A DNA stretch of 64,000 bases from CAZWCE01 sp964632505 (GCA_964632505.1 CAZWCE010000001.1:248001-312000); one strand, 5' to 3'; numbered from the stretch's first letter, positions 53,958 through 63,402 are shown. Translations and numbers: made by a program. Notes: generated by a model from the sequence alone, not told the origin.

Positions 53958-55046
53958 ATGAGCAAAGGATTTGGAATTGTCGGATGCGGCATGATCGCCG
54001 ATTTTCACGCCAAGGCTATCAAGGACGTCGCCGGTGCCGAACTGGTCGCCTGCTACGATCGCACCGCCCAGGCCGCCGAGCGACTCGCCGAAGAGCACGG
54101 CGGGAATCCCTACGACAACCTGAAGGACTTCCTGGCCGATCCGAATCTCGATATCGTCACCATCGGCACCCCCAGCGGCGCGCACTGCGAACCGGCGGTC
54201 GCCGCGGCGCAGGCGGGCAAGCACGTGATCGTCGAAAAACCGCTCGAAGTGACCCTCGAGAAATGCGACCGCATCATCGAGGCGTGCGAAAAAGCCGGCG
54301 TGACGCTCTCGACCATCTTCCCCTCGCGATTCCACGATTCGAGCGTGAAACTGAAAAAAGCGATCGTCGACGGACGTTTCGGCAAGTTGACCGTCGGCGA
54401 TGCCATCGTCAAGTGGTTCCGTTCGCAGGATTATTACGACAGCGGCGCGTGGCGCGGCACCTGGGAACTCGACGGCGGCGGCGCGCTGATGAATCAGGCG
54501 ATCCACAGCGTCGATCTGCTCACCTGGCTGATGGGACCGGTCGCGGAGATCCGGGCTCAGACCGCCTTGTTGGCGCACACCGGCATCGAGGTCGAAGACG
54601 TCGCCATGGCCACCGTCCAGTTCGAAAACGGTGCCCTGGGCATCATCGAGGCGAGTACCGCCATCTACCCCGGCTACCTGAAGAAGATCGAAATCCACGG
54701 TGCCTCCGGCTCGGCGATCCTCGAAGAGGAAGACCTCATCAAGTGGGACTTCAAGGAATCGGCGCCCGAGGATGCCGCCATCCGCGAAGCGATGGCCAAC
54801 AAGCTCAGCGGCGGGGGCGGGGCGGCCGATCCTTCGGCCATCGGGCATCACGGGCACGCCTTGCAGTTCCAAGACGTCTGCGATGCGATCGATCAAGGCA
54901 CCGTCCCGCTGATCGACGGCCGGGAAGGTCGCCGTAGTGTCGAGATCATCCTCGGCGTCTACCAGTCGGCCGAAAGCGGACAGGCGGTCAAACTTCCGCT
55001 GCCGGGCGACCCGGACCTGAAAGCCAGAAAGAAAGAGATGTCGTGA
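53958..55046 (+). CDS. Gfo/Idh/MocA-family oxidoreductase
   Basis: A 362-residue NAD(P)-dependent oxidoreductase of the Gfo/Idh/MocA family. The Rossmann motif 'GIVGCGMIADFH' is at the start, 'GKHVIVEKPLEV' is the EKP segment, and 'GGGALMNQAIHSVDLLTWL' holds the conserved His. It lacks a signal peptide, so it is cytoplasmic. Typical substrates are glucose-, fructose- or inositol-like compounds. The ATG at 53958 is preceded by a GAGAGG stretch. The phosphohexomutase gene follows 67 bases later on the same strand. Confidence 0.9.
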   Translation: MSKGFGIVGCGMIADFHAKAIKDVAGAELVACYDRTAQAAERLAEEHGGNPYDNLKDFLADPNLDIVTIGTPSGAHCEPAVAAAQAGKHVIVEKPLEVTLEKCDRIIEACEKAGVTLSTIFPSRFHDSSVKLKKAIVDGRFGKLTVGDAIVKWFRSQDYYDSGAWRGTWELDGGGALMNQAIHSVDLLTWLMGPVAEIRAQTALLAHTGIEVEDVAMATVQFENGALGIIEASTAIYPGYLKKIEIHGASGSAILEEEDLIKWDFKESAPEDAAIREAMANKLSGGGGAADPSAIGHHGHALQFQDVCDAIDQGTVPLIDGREGRRSVEIILGVYQSAESGQAVKLPLPGDPDLKARKKEMS

Positions 55047-55113
55047 TCGTCGTCGATTCGAGCGAAAACACATAACATCCATATGTTCACCACCTCCTGA
55101 AAGACGGAACGCC

Positions 55114-56622
55114 ATGCCCGATGTCGTCACGATCGACCGACTCATGGAGACCAGCGGAGTCCGCTTCGGGACCAGCGGCGCCCGGGGGCAAGTGACCGAC
55201 CTGACCGACCGCGTCGCCTGGGCCTACACCACCGGTTTTTTGCAGTATCTTCGCCGAAAGGGCCTTCTGCCGAAGCCGGACCCGAAGATCGAAACCGACC
55301 GCCGGGTGGCCGTCGCGGGCGATCTTCGAGCCAGCACGCCGCGCATCATGAGGGCGGTCTTTCGGGCGATCGAAGATGCCGGCGCCGAGCCGGTCGACGG
55401 CGGCCCCGTCCCGTCCCCCGCGGTCGCCCTGTTCGGGCTGCAGGAGAAGATTCCGGCGATCATGGTCACCGGAAGCCACATCCCCGACGACCGAAACGGC
55501 ATCAAGTTCAATACGCCCGAGGGCGAAATCCTCAAGGCCGACGAGGCGGCCATCCGTCTCGAAGAGGTCGCGCTGCCGGAGTTTTTCGATGCCGACGGCA
55601 TGCTCCCGGAATCAGAAGCGCCGAAGCGGATCCTCGACGAACGGGACCAGATGAAGCGACGGTACCTCGATCGCTATCTCGAAACGTTCTCGCCGGGCTG
55701 CCTGGAAGGCTTTCGCCTGGGGCTCTATGAGCATTCCGCCGTGGGGCGCGATCTGCTTGCGGAACTCTACGCCCGACTCGGCGCCGAGGTCGTCTCCCTC
55801 GGCCGTTGCGGAACCTTCTTGCCGGTCGACACCGAGGCGATCCGTCCCGAGGATGAACAACTGGCCGCCCAATGGGCCGCCGAAGGAGAATACGATGCGA
55901 TTCTCTCGACCGACGGCGACAGCGACCGACCGCTGGTGAGCGACGAAACCGGCCGCTGGCTCCGGGGCGACATCGCCGGCATCCTCACCGCCGAGTATCT
56001 CCAGGCGAACTGCGTCGTCACGCCGGTCAGTTGCAATACCGCGTTGGAACGCTGCGAACAATTCGAGCAGACGCGGAGGACGAAGATCGGCTCGCCGTAT
56101 GTCATCGCCGAAATGCTCGAGGCGGTCCGCTCGGGGCAAACTCGGGTGGTCGGCTACGAGGCGAACGGCGGCTTCCTCACCGCCACGCCGCTGCCGGTCC
56201 GGGAGAAGATGCTGCCCCCGCTGCCGACGCGCGATCCGGTGATCGTCCACCTGGCCGTCCTCGCGCTGGCCGCGCAGCGCGGCGTGCCCGTCTCCCAACT
56301 GGTCCGGGCGCTGCCGTCCCGCGTCACGTACAGCGACCGCCTCCAAAAGTTTCCCGCCGAAGCGAGCATGGAGCGGATCTCGGCGCTGGTCGATGAAGGT
56401 CCCCAAGCGATCGAATCGGTCTTCCCCGACATGGGCCGCGTCGAGTCGATCGACCAGACCGACGGCCTCCGCATCCAGCTTTCGGAGGGTCGTATCCTGC
56501 ATCTGCGTCCCTCGGGCAACGCCCCCGAACTGCGATGCTATACCGAATCGGACTCCTTCGAAGACGCCCGCGATCTAAACCGCCAAGCGGTGGCGATCCT
56601 CGATACCTGGCGACCGCGCTGA
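55114..56622 (+). CDS. Phosphoglucomutase/phosphomannomutase-family phosphohexomutase
   Basis: A 502-residue alpha-D-phosphohexomutase. The phosphoserine loop is 'VTGSHIPDDRNGIKF', with Ser121 at the active position, the metal site is 'STDGDSDRPLV' (about 265-275), the sugar-binding segment is 'GYEANGGF', and the C-terminal phosphate-binding loop is 'RPSGNAPELRCYTES'. It interconverts hexose 1- and 6-phosphates for sugar activation or breakdown. The sugar-binding variant is 'EANGG' rather than the more common 'EESGG', so the specific sugar is uncertain. It precedes the UbiD gene by only 46 bases. Confidence 0.88.
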   Translation: MPDVVTIDRLMETSGVRFGTSGARGQVTDLTDRVAWAYTTGFLQYLRRKGLLPKPDPKIETDRRVAVAGDLRASTPRIMRAVFRAIEDAGAEPVDGGPVPSPAVALFGLQEKIPAIMVTGSHIPDDRNGIKFNTPEGEILKADEAAIRLEEVALPEFFDADGMLPESEAPKRILDERDQMKRRYLDRYLETFSPGCLEGFRLGLYEHSAVGRDLLAELYARLGAEVVSLGRCGTFLPVDTEAIRPEDEQLAAQWAAEGEYDAILSTDGDSDRPLVSDETGRWLRGDIAGILTAEYLQANCVVTPVSCNTALERCEQFEQTRRTKIGSPYVIAEMLEAVRSGQTRVVGYEANGGFLTATPLPVREKMLPPLPTRDPVIVHLAVLALAAQRGVPVSQLVRALPSRVTYSDRLQKFPAEASMERISALVDEGPQAIESVFPDMGRVESIDQTDGLRIQLSEGRILHLRPSGNAPELRCYTESDSFEDARDLNRQAVAILDTWRPR

Positions 56623-56668
56623 TCGGCGCGCCTTGAGAAGTCCTACGCTAGAAAACAGGGAGCTCCGG

Positions 56669-58636
56669 TTGGGTTACCGCACCTTGCGACAATGCGTCGA
56701 CGATCTCTCGGGCACCGGACGAATGGTCCGCGTCGAGACGCCGGTCGATCCCCATCTCGAAATGGCCGAGATCCAGCGGCGCGTCTTCCAGGCCCGGGGT
56801 CCGGCGCTCTACTTCGCGAACGTCAAGAACTGTCGCTTCCCGATGGTCTCGAACCTCTTCGGCACGATGGAGCGGCTGCACTACATCTTCCGCGACGCGA
56901 TCGGCCCGCTCCGCCGCGCGCTGGAAGTGGGCATCGACCCGAGCGAACTGCTCCGCCGTCCCACGCTCCACTGGCGGACGCCCTTGACGGCGCTGTTGGC
57001 TCGCCCGAAGTCGGTCCGTCGGGGGCCGGTGCTGGCCGGGGAAACGACGATCGACCGCCTCCCCCAACTGGTCAGTTGGCCCGGCGACGGAGGACCGTAC
57101 GTCACGCTGCCGCAAGTCTATACCGAATCCCCGGAATCGCCCGGTCTCTTCCGCTCGAACCTGGGGATGTACCGCGTGCAACTGGGCGGGGGACGCTACG
57201 AGGTGAATCACGAGGTCGGCCTGCATTATCAAATCCATCGGGGGATCGCCGCGCACCACGCCGAGGCCCTGGCCCGGGGAGAACCGCTGAAGGTGAACAT
57301 CTTTATCGGCGGCGCCCCGGCGATGACCGTCGCCGCCGTCATGCCGCTTCCCGAAAACGTGAGCGAGCTGGCGCTGGCCGGCATGTTGGCCGGGCACCGC
57401 ATCCCGATGATCCGCCGCCGCGGGGAGCTGCCTCTGTACGCTCAGGCCGATTTTTGCATCACCGGCTATCTCGCCCCGGACCGGCTCCTGCCGGAGGGAC
57501 CGTTCGGCGATCACCTCGGCTACTACAGCCTGGCCCATCGATTTCCCGTCATGAAGGTGACGCATGTCTACCATCGCCGCGACGCCGTCTGGCCGTTCAC
57601 CGTCGTCGGACGGCCGCCCCAGGAAGACAGCATGTTCGGGCAGTTCGTCCACGAGCTGACCGGCGACGTCCTGCCGAAGCAGCTTCCCGGCATCCGGTCG
57701 GTGCACGCGGTCGACGAGGCGGGCGTTCACCCGCTCTTGTTGGCGGTCGGCAGCGAGCGCTACGTTCCATACGATCGCCGCCGCCGAAGCGCCGAACTGC
57801 ACACCCTCGGCCATGCGCTGCTCGGCTTCGGGCAACTCTCGCTGGCCAAGTTCGTCTTTCTCGCCGCCGGGGAGGATGCCCCGGGACTCGATCCCCACCA
57901 AACGGCCGCCTTCCTGCGGCATGTGCTCTGCCGGGTCGATTGGCGGAGCGATCTGCATTTCCACACCGAGACGACCTCCGACACGCTCGACTACTCCGCG
58001 CCGGGGCTGAACCGGGGCTCGAAGGTGGTCGTTCCGGTGGCCGGACCCCCGCGGCGCATCTTGCCCGACGCCCTCCAAAATGCGTTCGAGCCGCGTCCGA
58101 GTGCGATCGAGTCGGCCCCGGAAAAGCTGCCGCTGGAGGAGGCGATCGGCGAACGGCCCGTCGAGACCGAGGAGTCGCTTCCGGCGATCCGCTCCGGGCC
58201 GGTGCGTCTTCCCGGGTGGCTGGGGGTGGAGAAGATGGCGGTGGCGATGCCGGGCATTCTGGCGGTCGAGGCGCCGCCGTGGAACGCCGACGCGGAGACC
58301 GGCCAAGACGCCATCCTCCGGCGGTTCACCGCGAGTTTCGATCTCCGCGACCCGATCAATCGCTTTCCGCTGGTCGTGCTGGTCGACGACGTCCGGTTCG
58401 CGACCGCCTCGCTGCGGAACTTTCTCTGGGTGACGTTCACCAAGAGCGATCCGGCGGCCGACATCGACGGCATCGGCTCGTTCACGCACCAGAAGCACTG
58501 GGGCTGCCGCGGGGCCCTGGTCCTCGACGCCCGGTCGAAACCGCACCACGCTCCTCCACTGGTCGAAGACCCCGAGATCACCCGAAAGGTCGACCGACTC
58601 GCCGAACCCGGCGGCCCCCTGCACGGCATTCTCTGA
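56669..58636 (+). CDS. UbiD-family prFMN-dependent decarboxylase
   Basis: A 655-residue UbiD-family non-oxidative decarboxylase using prenylated FMN. The catalytic glutamate region is 'LLPEGPFGDHLGYYS'; other matches are 'YFANVKNCRFPMVSNLFGT', 'NLGMYRVQLGGGRYEVNHEVGLHYQIHRG' and 'KVTHVYHRRDAVWPFTVVGRPPQED'. The usual UbiD is about 490 residues. This protein has a C-terminal addition of about 150 residues, as in the decarboxylases of the futalosine menaquinone pathway, so it could be that enzyme. The start at TTG 56669 has a GGGAG seven bases upstream; an upstream TTG at 56633 is less likely. No UbiX gene is adjacent. Confidence 0.85.
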   Translation: MGYRTLRQCVDDLSGTGRMVRVETPVDPHLEMAEIQRRVFQARGPALYFANVKNCRFPMVSNLFGTMERLHYIFRDAIGPLRRALEVGIDPSELLRRPTLHWRTPLTALLARPKSVRRGPVLAGETTIDRLPQLVSWPGDGGPYVTLPQVYTESPESPGLFRSNLGMYRVQLGGGRYEVNHEVGLHYQIHRGIAAHHAEALARGEPLKVNIFIGGAPAMTVAAVMPLPENVSELALAGMLAGHRIPMIRRRGELPLYAQADFCITGYLAPDRLLPEGPFGDHLGYYSLAHRFPVMKVTHVYHRRDAVWPFTVVGRPPQEDSMFGQFVHELTGDVLPKQLPGIRSVHAVDEAGVHPLLLAVGSERYVPYDRRRRSAELHTLGHALLGFGQLSLAKFVFLAAGEDAPGLDPHQTAAFLRHVLCRVDWRSDLHFHTETTSDTLDYSAPGLNRGSKVVVPVAGPPRRILPDALQNAFEPRPSAIESAPEKLPLEEAIGERPVETEESLPAIRSGPVRLPGWLGVEKMAVAMPGILAVEAPPWNADAETGQDAILRRFTASFDLRDPINRFPLVVLVDDVRFATASLRNFLWVTFTKSDPAADIDGIGSFTHQKHWGCRGALVLDARSKPHHAPPLVEDPEITRKVDRLAEPGGPLHGIL

Positions 58637-58679
58637 GCGTGATTGGGCTGCCTGAGAAGAACTTGTCCCCAAGAAACAG

Positions 58680-58708
58680 ATGACAACGCCGTGTGAGGCG
58701 GTTATAAT
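58680..58708 (+). promoter_or_regulatory. Sigma-70-type promoter for the RDD gene
   Basis: ATGACA, a 17-base spacer and a perfect TATAAT lie about 85 bases before the RDD start. Confidence 0.6.
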
Positions 58709-58791
58709 GAAACATCGGTGGTGGGGTCGTCCTCAAGGCGTTCCGGCCGGCCGCTTACCTGTTCGCTCCCCTCGATTTGCCCGAGTCGCGC

Positions 58792-59628
58792 ATGTCTTCC
58801 CCCGAAACGCCGGAAAAGATCGACACCTGGGTCCACATCGTCACCCCGGAGAACATCGCGTTCACCTATTATCTGGGCGGGCCGTACAAGCGGCTGCTCG
58901 CCTGGCTGCTCGACAAGTTCCTGGTGGGCATGATGTTGCTGGCCGCTCTCTTCCTGCTCGGTCTGCTGGGAGCGATGCTCGGCATTCCGTCGGTCGGGGT
59001 GGGCACCTATCTGATTCTCTCGTTCCTGATTTCCTGGCTCTATGGTCCCGTCATGGAACGATACTGGCGGGGGCAGACGCTCGGCAAACGGGCGATGGGC
59101 ATTCGAGTCCTCACCACCGACGGCCAGCCGATCAACCTCTTCCAGGCTCTGTTGCGGAACGTTCTGCGGATCGTCGATCTCTGGCCGATGGGGCTCGGAA
59201 CCCTCGGCCTCTTCTCCTGCACGCTCACCCGAAGGTTCCAGCGGCTGGGCGATTTGGCGGCCGGAACGATGGTCGTCCTCTCGCGGTCCGACAACTACTT
59301 CCGCGGCATGGTCCGGTTCCGTAATCCTCGGGTCCTTCAGGTGGCCGAGGCGATTCCGCCCGGGTTCTACGCCGGCGGCACGATGAGCCGCGCCCTGGCG
59401 CTTTACGTCCAACGCCGGATGAGCTTTCCGCCGATGCGTCGCCATGAAATCGCCTCGCACTTGGCCGTCCCACTGAAACAGCAGCTCGGCTTTCCGGAGA
59501 ATCTCGACCACGACCTGTTTCTCTGCGGACTCTATCATTACGCCTTCCTCGGCGAGGGAACCGAGGCGGCGCCGGCGATCGGCACGGCCGCCCGAAAATC
59601 CTCCGAAGTGCTCCAAACTTCTTATTGA
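58792..59628 (+). CDS. RDD-family membrane protein
   Basis: A 278-residue membrane protein with three to four helices of the RDD family: 'KRLLAWLLDKFLVGMMLL' begins the domain and 'GQTLGKRAMGIRVLTTDGQPINLFQALLRNVLRIVD' is the conserved second block. RDD proteins are implicated in Na+/H+ transport in some cases, but this one could be a scaffold. The C-terminal cytosolic region of about 100 residues is not characteristic. The start is the ATG at 58792; an in-frame TTG at 58777 lies nearby. Confidence 0.82.
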   Translation: MSSPETPEKIDTWVHIVTPENIAFTYYLGGPYKRLLAWLLDKFLVGMMLLAALFLLGLLGAMLGIPSVGVGTYLILSFLISWLYGPVMERYWRGQTLGKRAMGIRVLTTDGQPINLFQALLRNVLRIVDLWPMGLGTLGLFSCTLTRRFQRLGDLAAGTMVVLSRSDNYFRGMVRFRNPRVLQVAEAIPPGFYAGGTMSRALALYVQRRMSFPPMRRHEIASHLAVPLKQQLGFPENLDHDLFLCGLYHYAFLGEGTEAAPAIGTAARKSSEVLQTSY

Positions 59629-59653
59629 TTTCCGGTTTCGGTTTGGTTATGAT
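59625..59653 (+). promoter_or_regulatory. Sigma-70-type promoter for the sodium symporter gene
   Basis: TTGATT, a 17-base spacer and TATGAT overlap the stop codon of the RDD gene and give a leader of about 165 bases for the symporter. Confidence 0.6.
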
Positions 59654-59783
59654 ATGCGCTAATGTGCGCAAAATAAACGCGCTCTGGTAATTTGCCATTC
59701 GTGCGGCAAATGAATCCCGAAGTTCGTTTTTTCCCACCATCTCGGGGAGGCCGCGGCCGGCGCTTCTCGCCCTGTCCCCAAAA

Positions 59784-59817
59784 ATGCCGATTGGCAGACA
59801 ATGCCGATTGGCAGACA
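59784..59817. repeat. Exact 17-base tandem duplication
   Basis: ATGCCGATTGGCAGACA occurs twice head to tail, directly upstream of the ribosome binding site of the symporter. Each copy contains a TGCC-N4-GGCA dyad. Confidence 0.9.
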
Positions 59818-59829
59818 AAGGAGCCCTTT

Positions 59830-62307
59830 ATGTTTGGTACTGCTCTGTTCGGAGCCCAGGAAGGCCCGAAAATGTTTGGCACCGATCTCTCCGGACTCGA
59901 CGTGGCGGTCCTGGTCGGCTACTTCGTGTTGATGACGCTCATCGGCATCTACTCGATGTGGAAGGTCAAGAAACAGGAAGACTACTTCATGGGCAGCCGG
60001 GGATTCGGCAAGGTCCTGCAGATGTTCGCCGCCTTCGGGGCGGGCACGAACGCGGGCGACCCGGTCGCCGTGGGGCGGACCACGTTCATGAACGGCCTGA
60101 GCGGTATCTGGTCCGTTTTCCTCTGGCTGTTCGTCACGCCGTTCTATTGGATCGCCGGCGTCTGGTATCGCCGCATGCGTCATTTGACCTTGGGCGATTG
60201 GTTCGTCGAACGCTATCAGAGCAAGTCGATGGGCATCGCCTACACGCTGTTCGGCATTTTCTTCTATATGATCTACCTGGGGGTCGGCTTCTCGGCCCTC
60301 GGCAAGGTCGGCGCCCCGTTGGTGAACGTCGACCAGATTCCCATTTTCGGCATGGAGATCGACGTGATGGTCGTGCTGGTCCTTTTGACCGCCTCGACCG
60401 TCCTGGTCTACGGGGTGCTCGGCGGGCTCCGGGCGGCCTACCTGACCGACTTCGTGCAAGGGGTCTTCATCATTTTGCTCTCCGTGTTGCTCATTCCCGT
60501 CGGTCTGAACGCCCTGGTCAAGGAGGAGCAGCAGGAGAAGCAGGCGGTCGCCGCCGCAGCCCAGGAGGCCGACATCGAGACCGAAAAGGTGATCGAGGGC
60601 GAGTCGGACCCCCAGGAGCGGAGTTTTCTCTACGGCTTCAACATCATGCACCAGCGCGTTCCCGGGGAATACTTCCAGATCTTCGAGAGCCCGCGGGGTG
60701 GAGAGTTCCCGCTGCATTACATCGTGCTGATCACCATCCTGAATCTTTTGGGCATCGTTGTACAGCCGCACTTCATCGCCGTGGGCGGGGGGTCGGCCAA
60801 GACGGAAACGAACGCCCGATTCGGTCTGGTGGCCGGGAATTTCCTCAAGCGGTTCTGCACCGTCGGTTGGGCCCTGACCGCCCTGATCGTACTCGCCTTG
60901 ATGGCGAACAATCTCGAATTGGCCCAGGACCCCGACCGGGTTTGGGGCGTGGCCGCCCGGGAACTGCTCGGTCCGCTGAATCTCGGTCTGGTCGGTCTCA
61001 TGCTCGCCTGCCTGCTGGCGGCCCTGATGAGTTCGGCCAGTTGCTACATGCTGGTCGTTTCGGCCCTGGTCGTGCGGAACGTCTACGCGGAGTACTTCCA
61101 GAAAGACGCCAAGGAATGGGTCTACGTCCTCTTGGGACGCATTTTCGGCGCGGTCCTCATCATCGGAGCCGCCACCTTCTCGATTCTCAATCGCGACGTG
61201 TTCGACCAGCTCAAACTCTCCTGGGAACTGCCGATCATCTTCGCCGCCCCCTTCTGGGTCGGGCTCTACTGGCGCTATGCCGGAAAATGGGCCGCCTGGC
61301 TGACCATCCTCTTCTCCTTCGGCGTTTTCTTCCTCATGCCGCTGTTGATCCCCCAACTCCAGGAAGGCATCAAGGACAATCCCCGCTTTTTGACCACCAA
61401 CGACTTCGTCACCACCTATCGCTCGCGCGAGGCCTCGATGACCGACGTTCTCAGGCGTGAAGCGGCGATCAAACTCTGGGAGCGGAACGCCGAGGAAATC
61501 CGGAGTGACGAGGCAAACCAGATCCTTACGGAACAGCAGATGGACAACCTCCTGCTCGAGCGCATCGGCAGGCGTCCCCAACCGGTGGAAAAGGGCGACA
61601 CCATCGAAGATACCTTCGAGACCGGCGGAAAAGGCATCTACTGGCGCCGAAGCATCTTCAAACCAGGCGGCGTCGTCCCGGTGAACGAACAGGGCCAACC
61701 CCTGGTGATCAACGACCAGGGCAAGGTCGTCGCGAAGAAAGTCGAAGTGAAGGACGAACAGACCGGGGAAACGGAAATCAAGACGGTCCCGGTCGAAGAT
61801 GGCCCGGTGCTGCTTGAGGAAATCTCCCGCAAGGAGGGAGAAGAACCGAACACCACCGTGGTTCGCCGCCGTTACAAGGACAACGTCCGACTCCGCGGCG
61901 AAGGGAACATCGACCTCGACTTCCTGCTCTATGAGTGGATGGGCGTCCCGCTCCAGAAGGTCAGCACCGCCACGCTTGAAACGCTTCGCCTGCCGACCCG
62001 GTTGGTGTTGCCGTTCGTGGTCATCGTCCTGTTGAGCTTCATCACCCCGAACTGCTCCAAGGAAACGCTCGACCGCTACTACGTGAAAATGAAGACGCCG
62101 GTCGATCCCGATCCCGAAGAGGACAAGAAGCAGATGGAACTCTCCTACGCCCATCCCGACCGATACGAGAATAAACGGCTCATCAAGTGGGGCGGACTCG
62201 AATTCTCACGGCCGACCTTCGTCGATATCGCCGGATTCATCGGCAGCTTCCTGGTCTGCTTCGCCATCATCTGGCTTGTCGTCTGGCTGGCCAACTACCA
62301 GCTCTGA
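59830..62307 (+). CDS. Large sodium:solute symporter-family transporter with a soluble insert
   Basis: An 825-residue inner-membrane protein of the SSS family, coupling Na+ to solute entry. About a dozen helices are visible, with 'MGSRGFGKVLQMFAAFGAGTN', 'GVLGGLRAAYLTDFVQGVF' and 'ALMSSASCYMLVVSALVVRNVY' fitting the LeuT-fold core. Between a helix ending near residue 515 and the next near 720 lies a hydrophilic, charged insert of about 200 residues with no clear domain. A second charged stretch (about 235-270) sits before the sixth helix. AAGGAG lies seven bases before the ATG at 59830. A strong terminator follows. The substrate is unknown. Confidence 0.85.
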   Translation: MFGTALFGAQEGPKMFGTDLSGLDVAVLVGYFVLMTLIGIYSMWKVKKQEDYFMGSRGFGKVLQMFAAFGAGTNAGDPVAVGRTTFMNGLSGIWSVFLWLFVTPFYWIAGVWYRRMRHLTLGDWFVERYQSKSMGIAYTLFGIFFYMIYLGVGFSALGKVGAPLVNVDQIPIFGMEIDVMVVLVLLTASTVLVYGVLGGLRAAYLTDFVQGVFIILLSVLLIPVGLNALVKEEQQEKQAVAAAAQEADIETEKVIEGESDPQERSFLYGFNIMHQRVPGEYFQIFESPRGGEFPLHYIVLITILNLLGIVVQPHFIAVGGGSAKTETNARFGLVAGNFLKRFCTVGWALTALIVLALMANNLELAQDPDRVWGVAARELLGPLNLGLVGLMLACLLAALMSSASCYMLVVSALVVRNVYAEYFQKDAKEWVYVLLGRIFGAVLIIGAATFSILNRDVFDQLKLSWELPIIFAAPFWVGLYWRYAGKWAAWLTILFSFGVFFLMPLLIPQLQEGIKDNPRFLTTNDFVTTYRSREASMTDVLRREAAIKLWERNAEEIRSDEANQILTEQQMDNLLLERIGRRPQPVEKGDTIEDTFETGGKGIYWRRSIFKPGGVVPVNEQGQPLVINDQGKVVAKKVEVKDEQTGETEIKTVPVEDGPVLLEEISRKEGEEPNTTVVRRRYKDNVRLRGEGNIDLDFLLYEWMGVPLQKVSTATLETLRLPTRLVLPFVVIVLLSFITPNCSKETLDRYYVKMKTPVDPDPEEDKKQMELSYAHPDRYENKRLIKWGGLEFSRPTFVDIAGFIGSFLVCFAIIWLVVWLANYQL

Positions 62308-62360
62308 CACGCCGAAACCAGAGAGGGAGAATCGTTCCCCCGGAAGCAACGAAAAAGAGC

Positions 62361-62390
62361 GCCCCGGCCGATCGGTCGGGGCTTTTTTTT
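62361..62390. terminator. Bidirectional intrinsic terminator
   Basis: GCCCCGGCC-GATC-GGTCGGGGC is a nine-base stem with one wobble pair and a four-base loop, followed by eight T on the plus strand and, on the opposite strand, by CTCTTTTT. It serves the symporter and the convergent methyltransferase gene. Confidence 0.9.
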
Positions 62391-62399
62391 GCCAAAAGC

Positions 62400-63341
62400 T
62401 CAGCTCTTCTTGGCCGCTTTCTCGTTGCTCGACGCTCTCTTTTTCACATATCGCTTCCTGGGGGTCCGCACATCTTCCAAACGCCGACCCTCGGCGGTCT
62501 TGGGAACGCTCGCGAGCGGATTCTCCGGCCCGATCAGCGGATCGCCCGGCGCGATCGCGTCGAGCCGTACCTGAACATGAGTGCAGTAATCTTCGGAAAG
62601 CTCGTAGCCGAGATAGCGGCGATCGAGCTTCTTGGCCACCGCGGCGGTCGTCCCGCTGCCGAGAAACGGATCGAGCACCACTTCGCCGGGGTTGCTCGAG
62701 ACGCGGATGATCCGCCCCAACAACTGCTCCGGCATCTGGCATCCGTGCCATCGGGCCCGCTCCTTGAAGGTGCCGCAAACCCGGGCGAAATACCAGACCG
62801 ACTGCTCGCCGTCGAACCCGGTCGGCAAATCCTGCGGGCGGAGAATCCAGGTATCGTCCGGAAGCCTGCCCTTGGCGTCGGCCCGCTTGTCCCCGTAGAC
62901 GAGTTGCCGCGCGCTGGGAACGCGGATCGCGTCGCCGTTGAAGGTGAACTTCTTCGGATTCTTGATCATGTGAAAAAGATGCGTGTGCGAACGGGAAAAC
63001 TTCCGCTTGCAGTTCACCCCGAAGGTGTAGTACCAGATGACCCAGCTCCGGCAGGTCATGCCGATCTCACGAGTAAGCATCACCTTCAGTTCCGCGGCGT
63101 AATCATCGCCGATCGCCAGCCAGAACGTCCCGTCGTCCTTGAGGACCCGGTCCACTTCGGTCATCCAGCGGCGGCTCCAGTCGAGGTACTCCTCCGAACT
63201 CTGTCGGTCGTCGTATTTGTCGTAGTCGTACCCGATGTTGAACGGCGGATCGGCGAAGACCAGGTCGATCGAACCGGCCTTGAGTGATTGCATCGCTTCG
63301 ATGCAGTCGTGGTTTTCGATACGGTCGAATTTCTTGCTCAT
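62400..63341 (-). CDS. Beta-class DNA methyltransferase (N6-adenine or N4-cytosine), orphan
   Basis: A 313-residue DNA methyltransferase. The catalytic DPPF motif is Asp31-Pro-Pro-Phe34 in 'VFADPPFNIGYDY', and the SAM-binding FxGxG motif is at 226-230 in 'LDPFLGSGTT', coming after it, which is the beta-class order. The DPPF tetrad favours adenine N6 methylation. No restriction endonuclease or specificity gene is adjacent, so it is probably an orphan, solitary methylase. The ATG at 63341 follows GGGAAG about seven bases upstream; the frame upstream is not conserved. A basic C-terminal tail 'RKRYVKKRASSNEKAAKKS' may aid DNA binding. Confidence 0.9.
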   Translation of the reverse strand: MSKKFDRIENHDCIEAMQSLKAGSIDLVFADPPFNIGYDYDKYDDRQSSEEYLDWSRRWMTEVDRVLKDDGTFWLAIGDDYAAELKVMLTREIGMTCRSWVIWYYTFGVNCKRKFSRSHTHLFHMIKNPKKFTFNGDAIRVPSARQLVYGDKRADAKGRLPDDTWILRPQDLPTGFDGEQSVWYFARVCGTFKERARWHGCQMPEQLLGRIIRVSSNPGEVVLDPFLGSGTTAAVAKKLDRRYLGYELSEDYCTHVQVRLDAIAPGDPLIGPENPLASVPKTAEGRRLEDVRTPRKRYVKKRASSNEKAAKKS

Positions 63342-63402
63342 GGATGTCTTCCCTGACCAAAGAGAGAGAATGACGGTCAAACCAAAAAGGACAAGCCCGG
63401 GG

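Noticed and set aside
59784..59817. Possible sigma-54 promoter from TTGGCA...TGCC
   Set aside because: The distance between the GG and GC doublets is two bases too short for a sigma-54 -24/-12 element; a good sigma-70 promoter lies upstream.
59659..62154. 831-residue minus-strand open frame opposite the sodium symporter
   Set aside because: Antisense shadow of a clear membrane transporter; His/Glu/Asp-rich without domain features.
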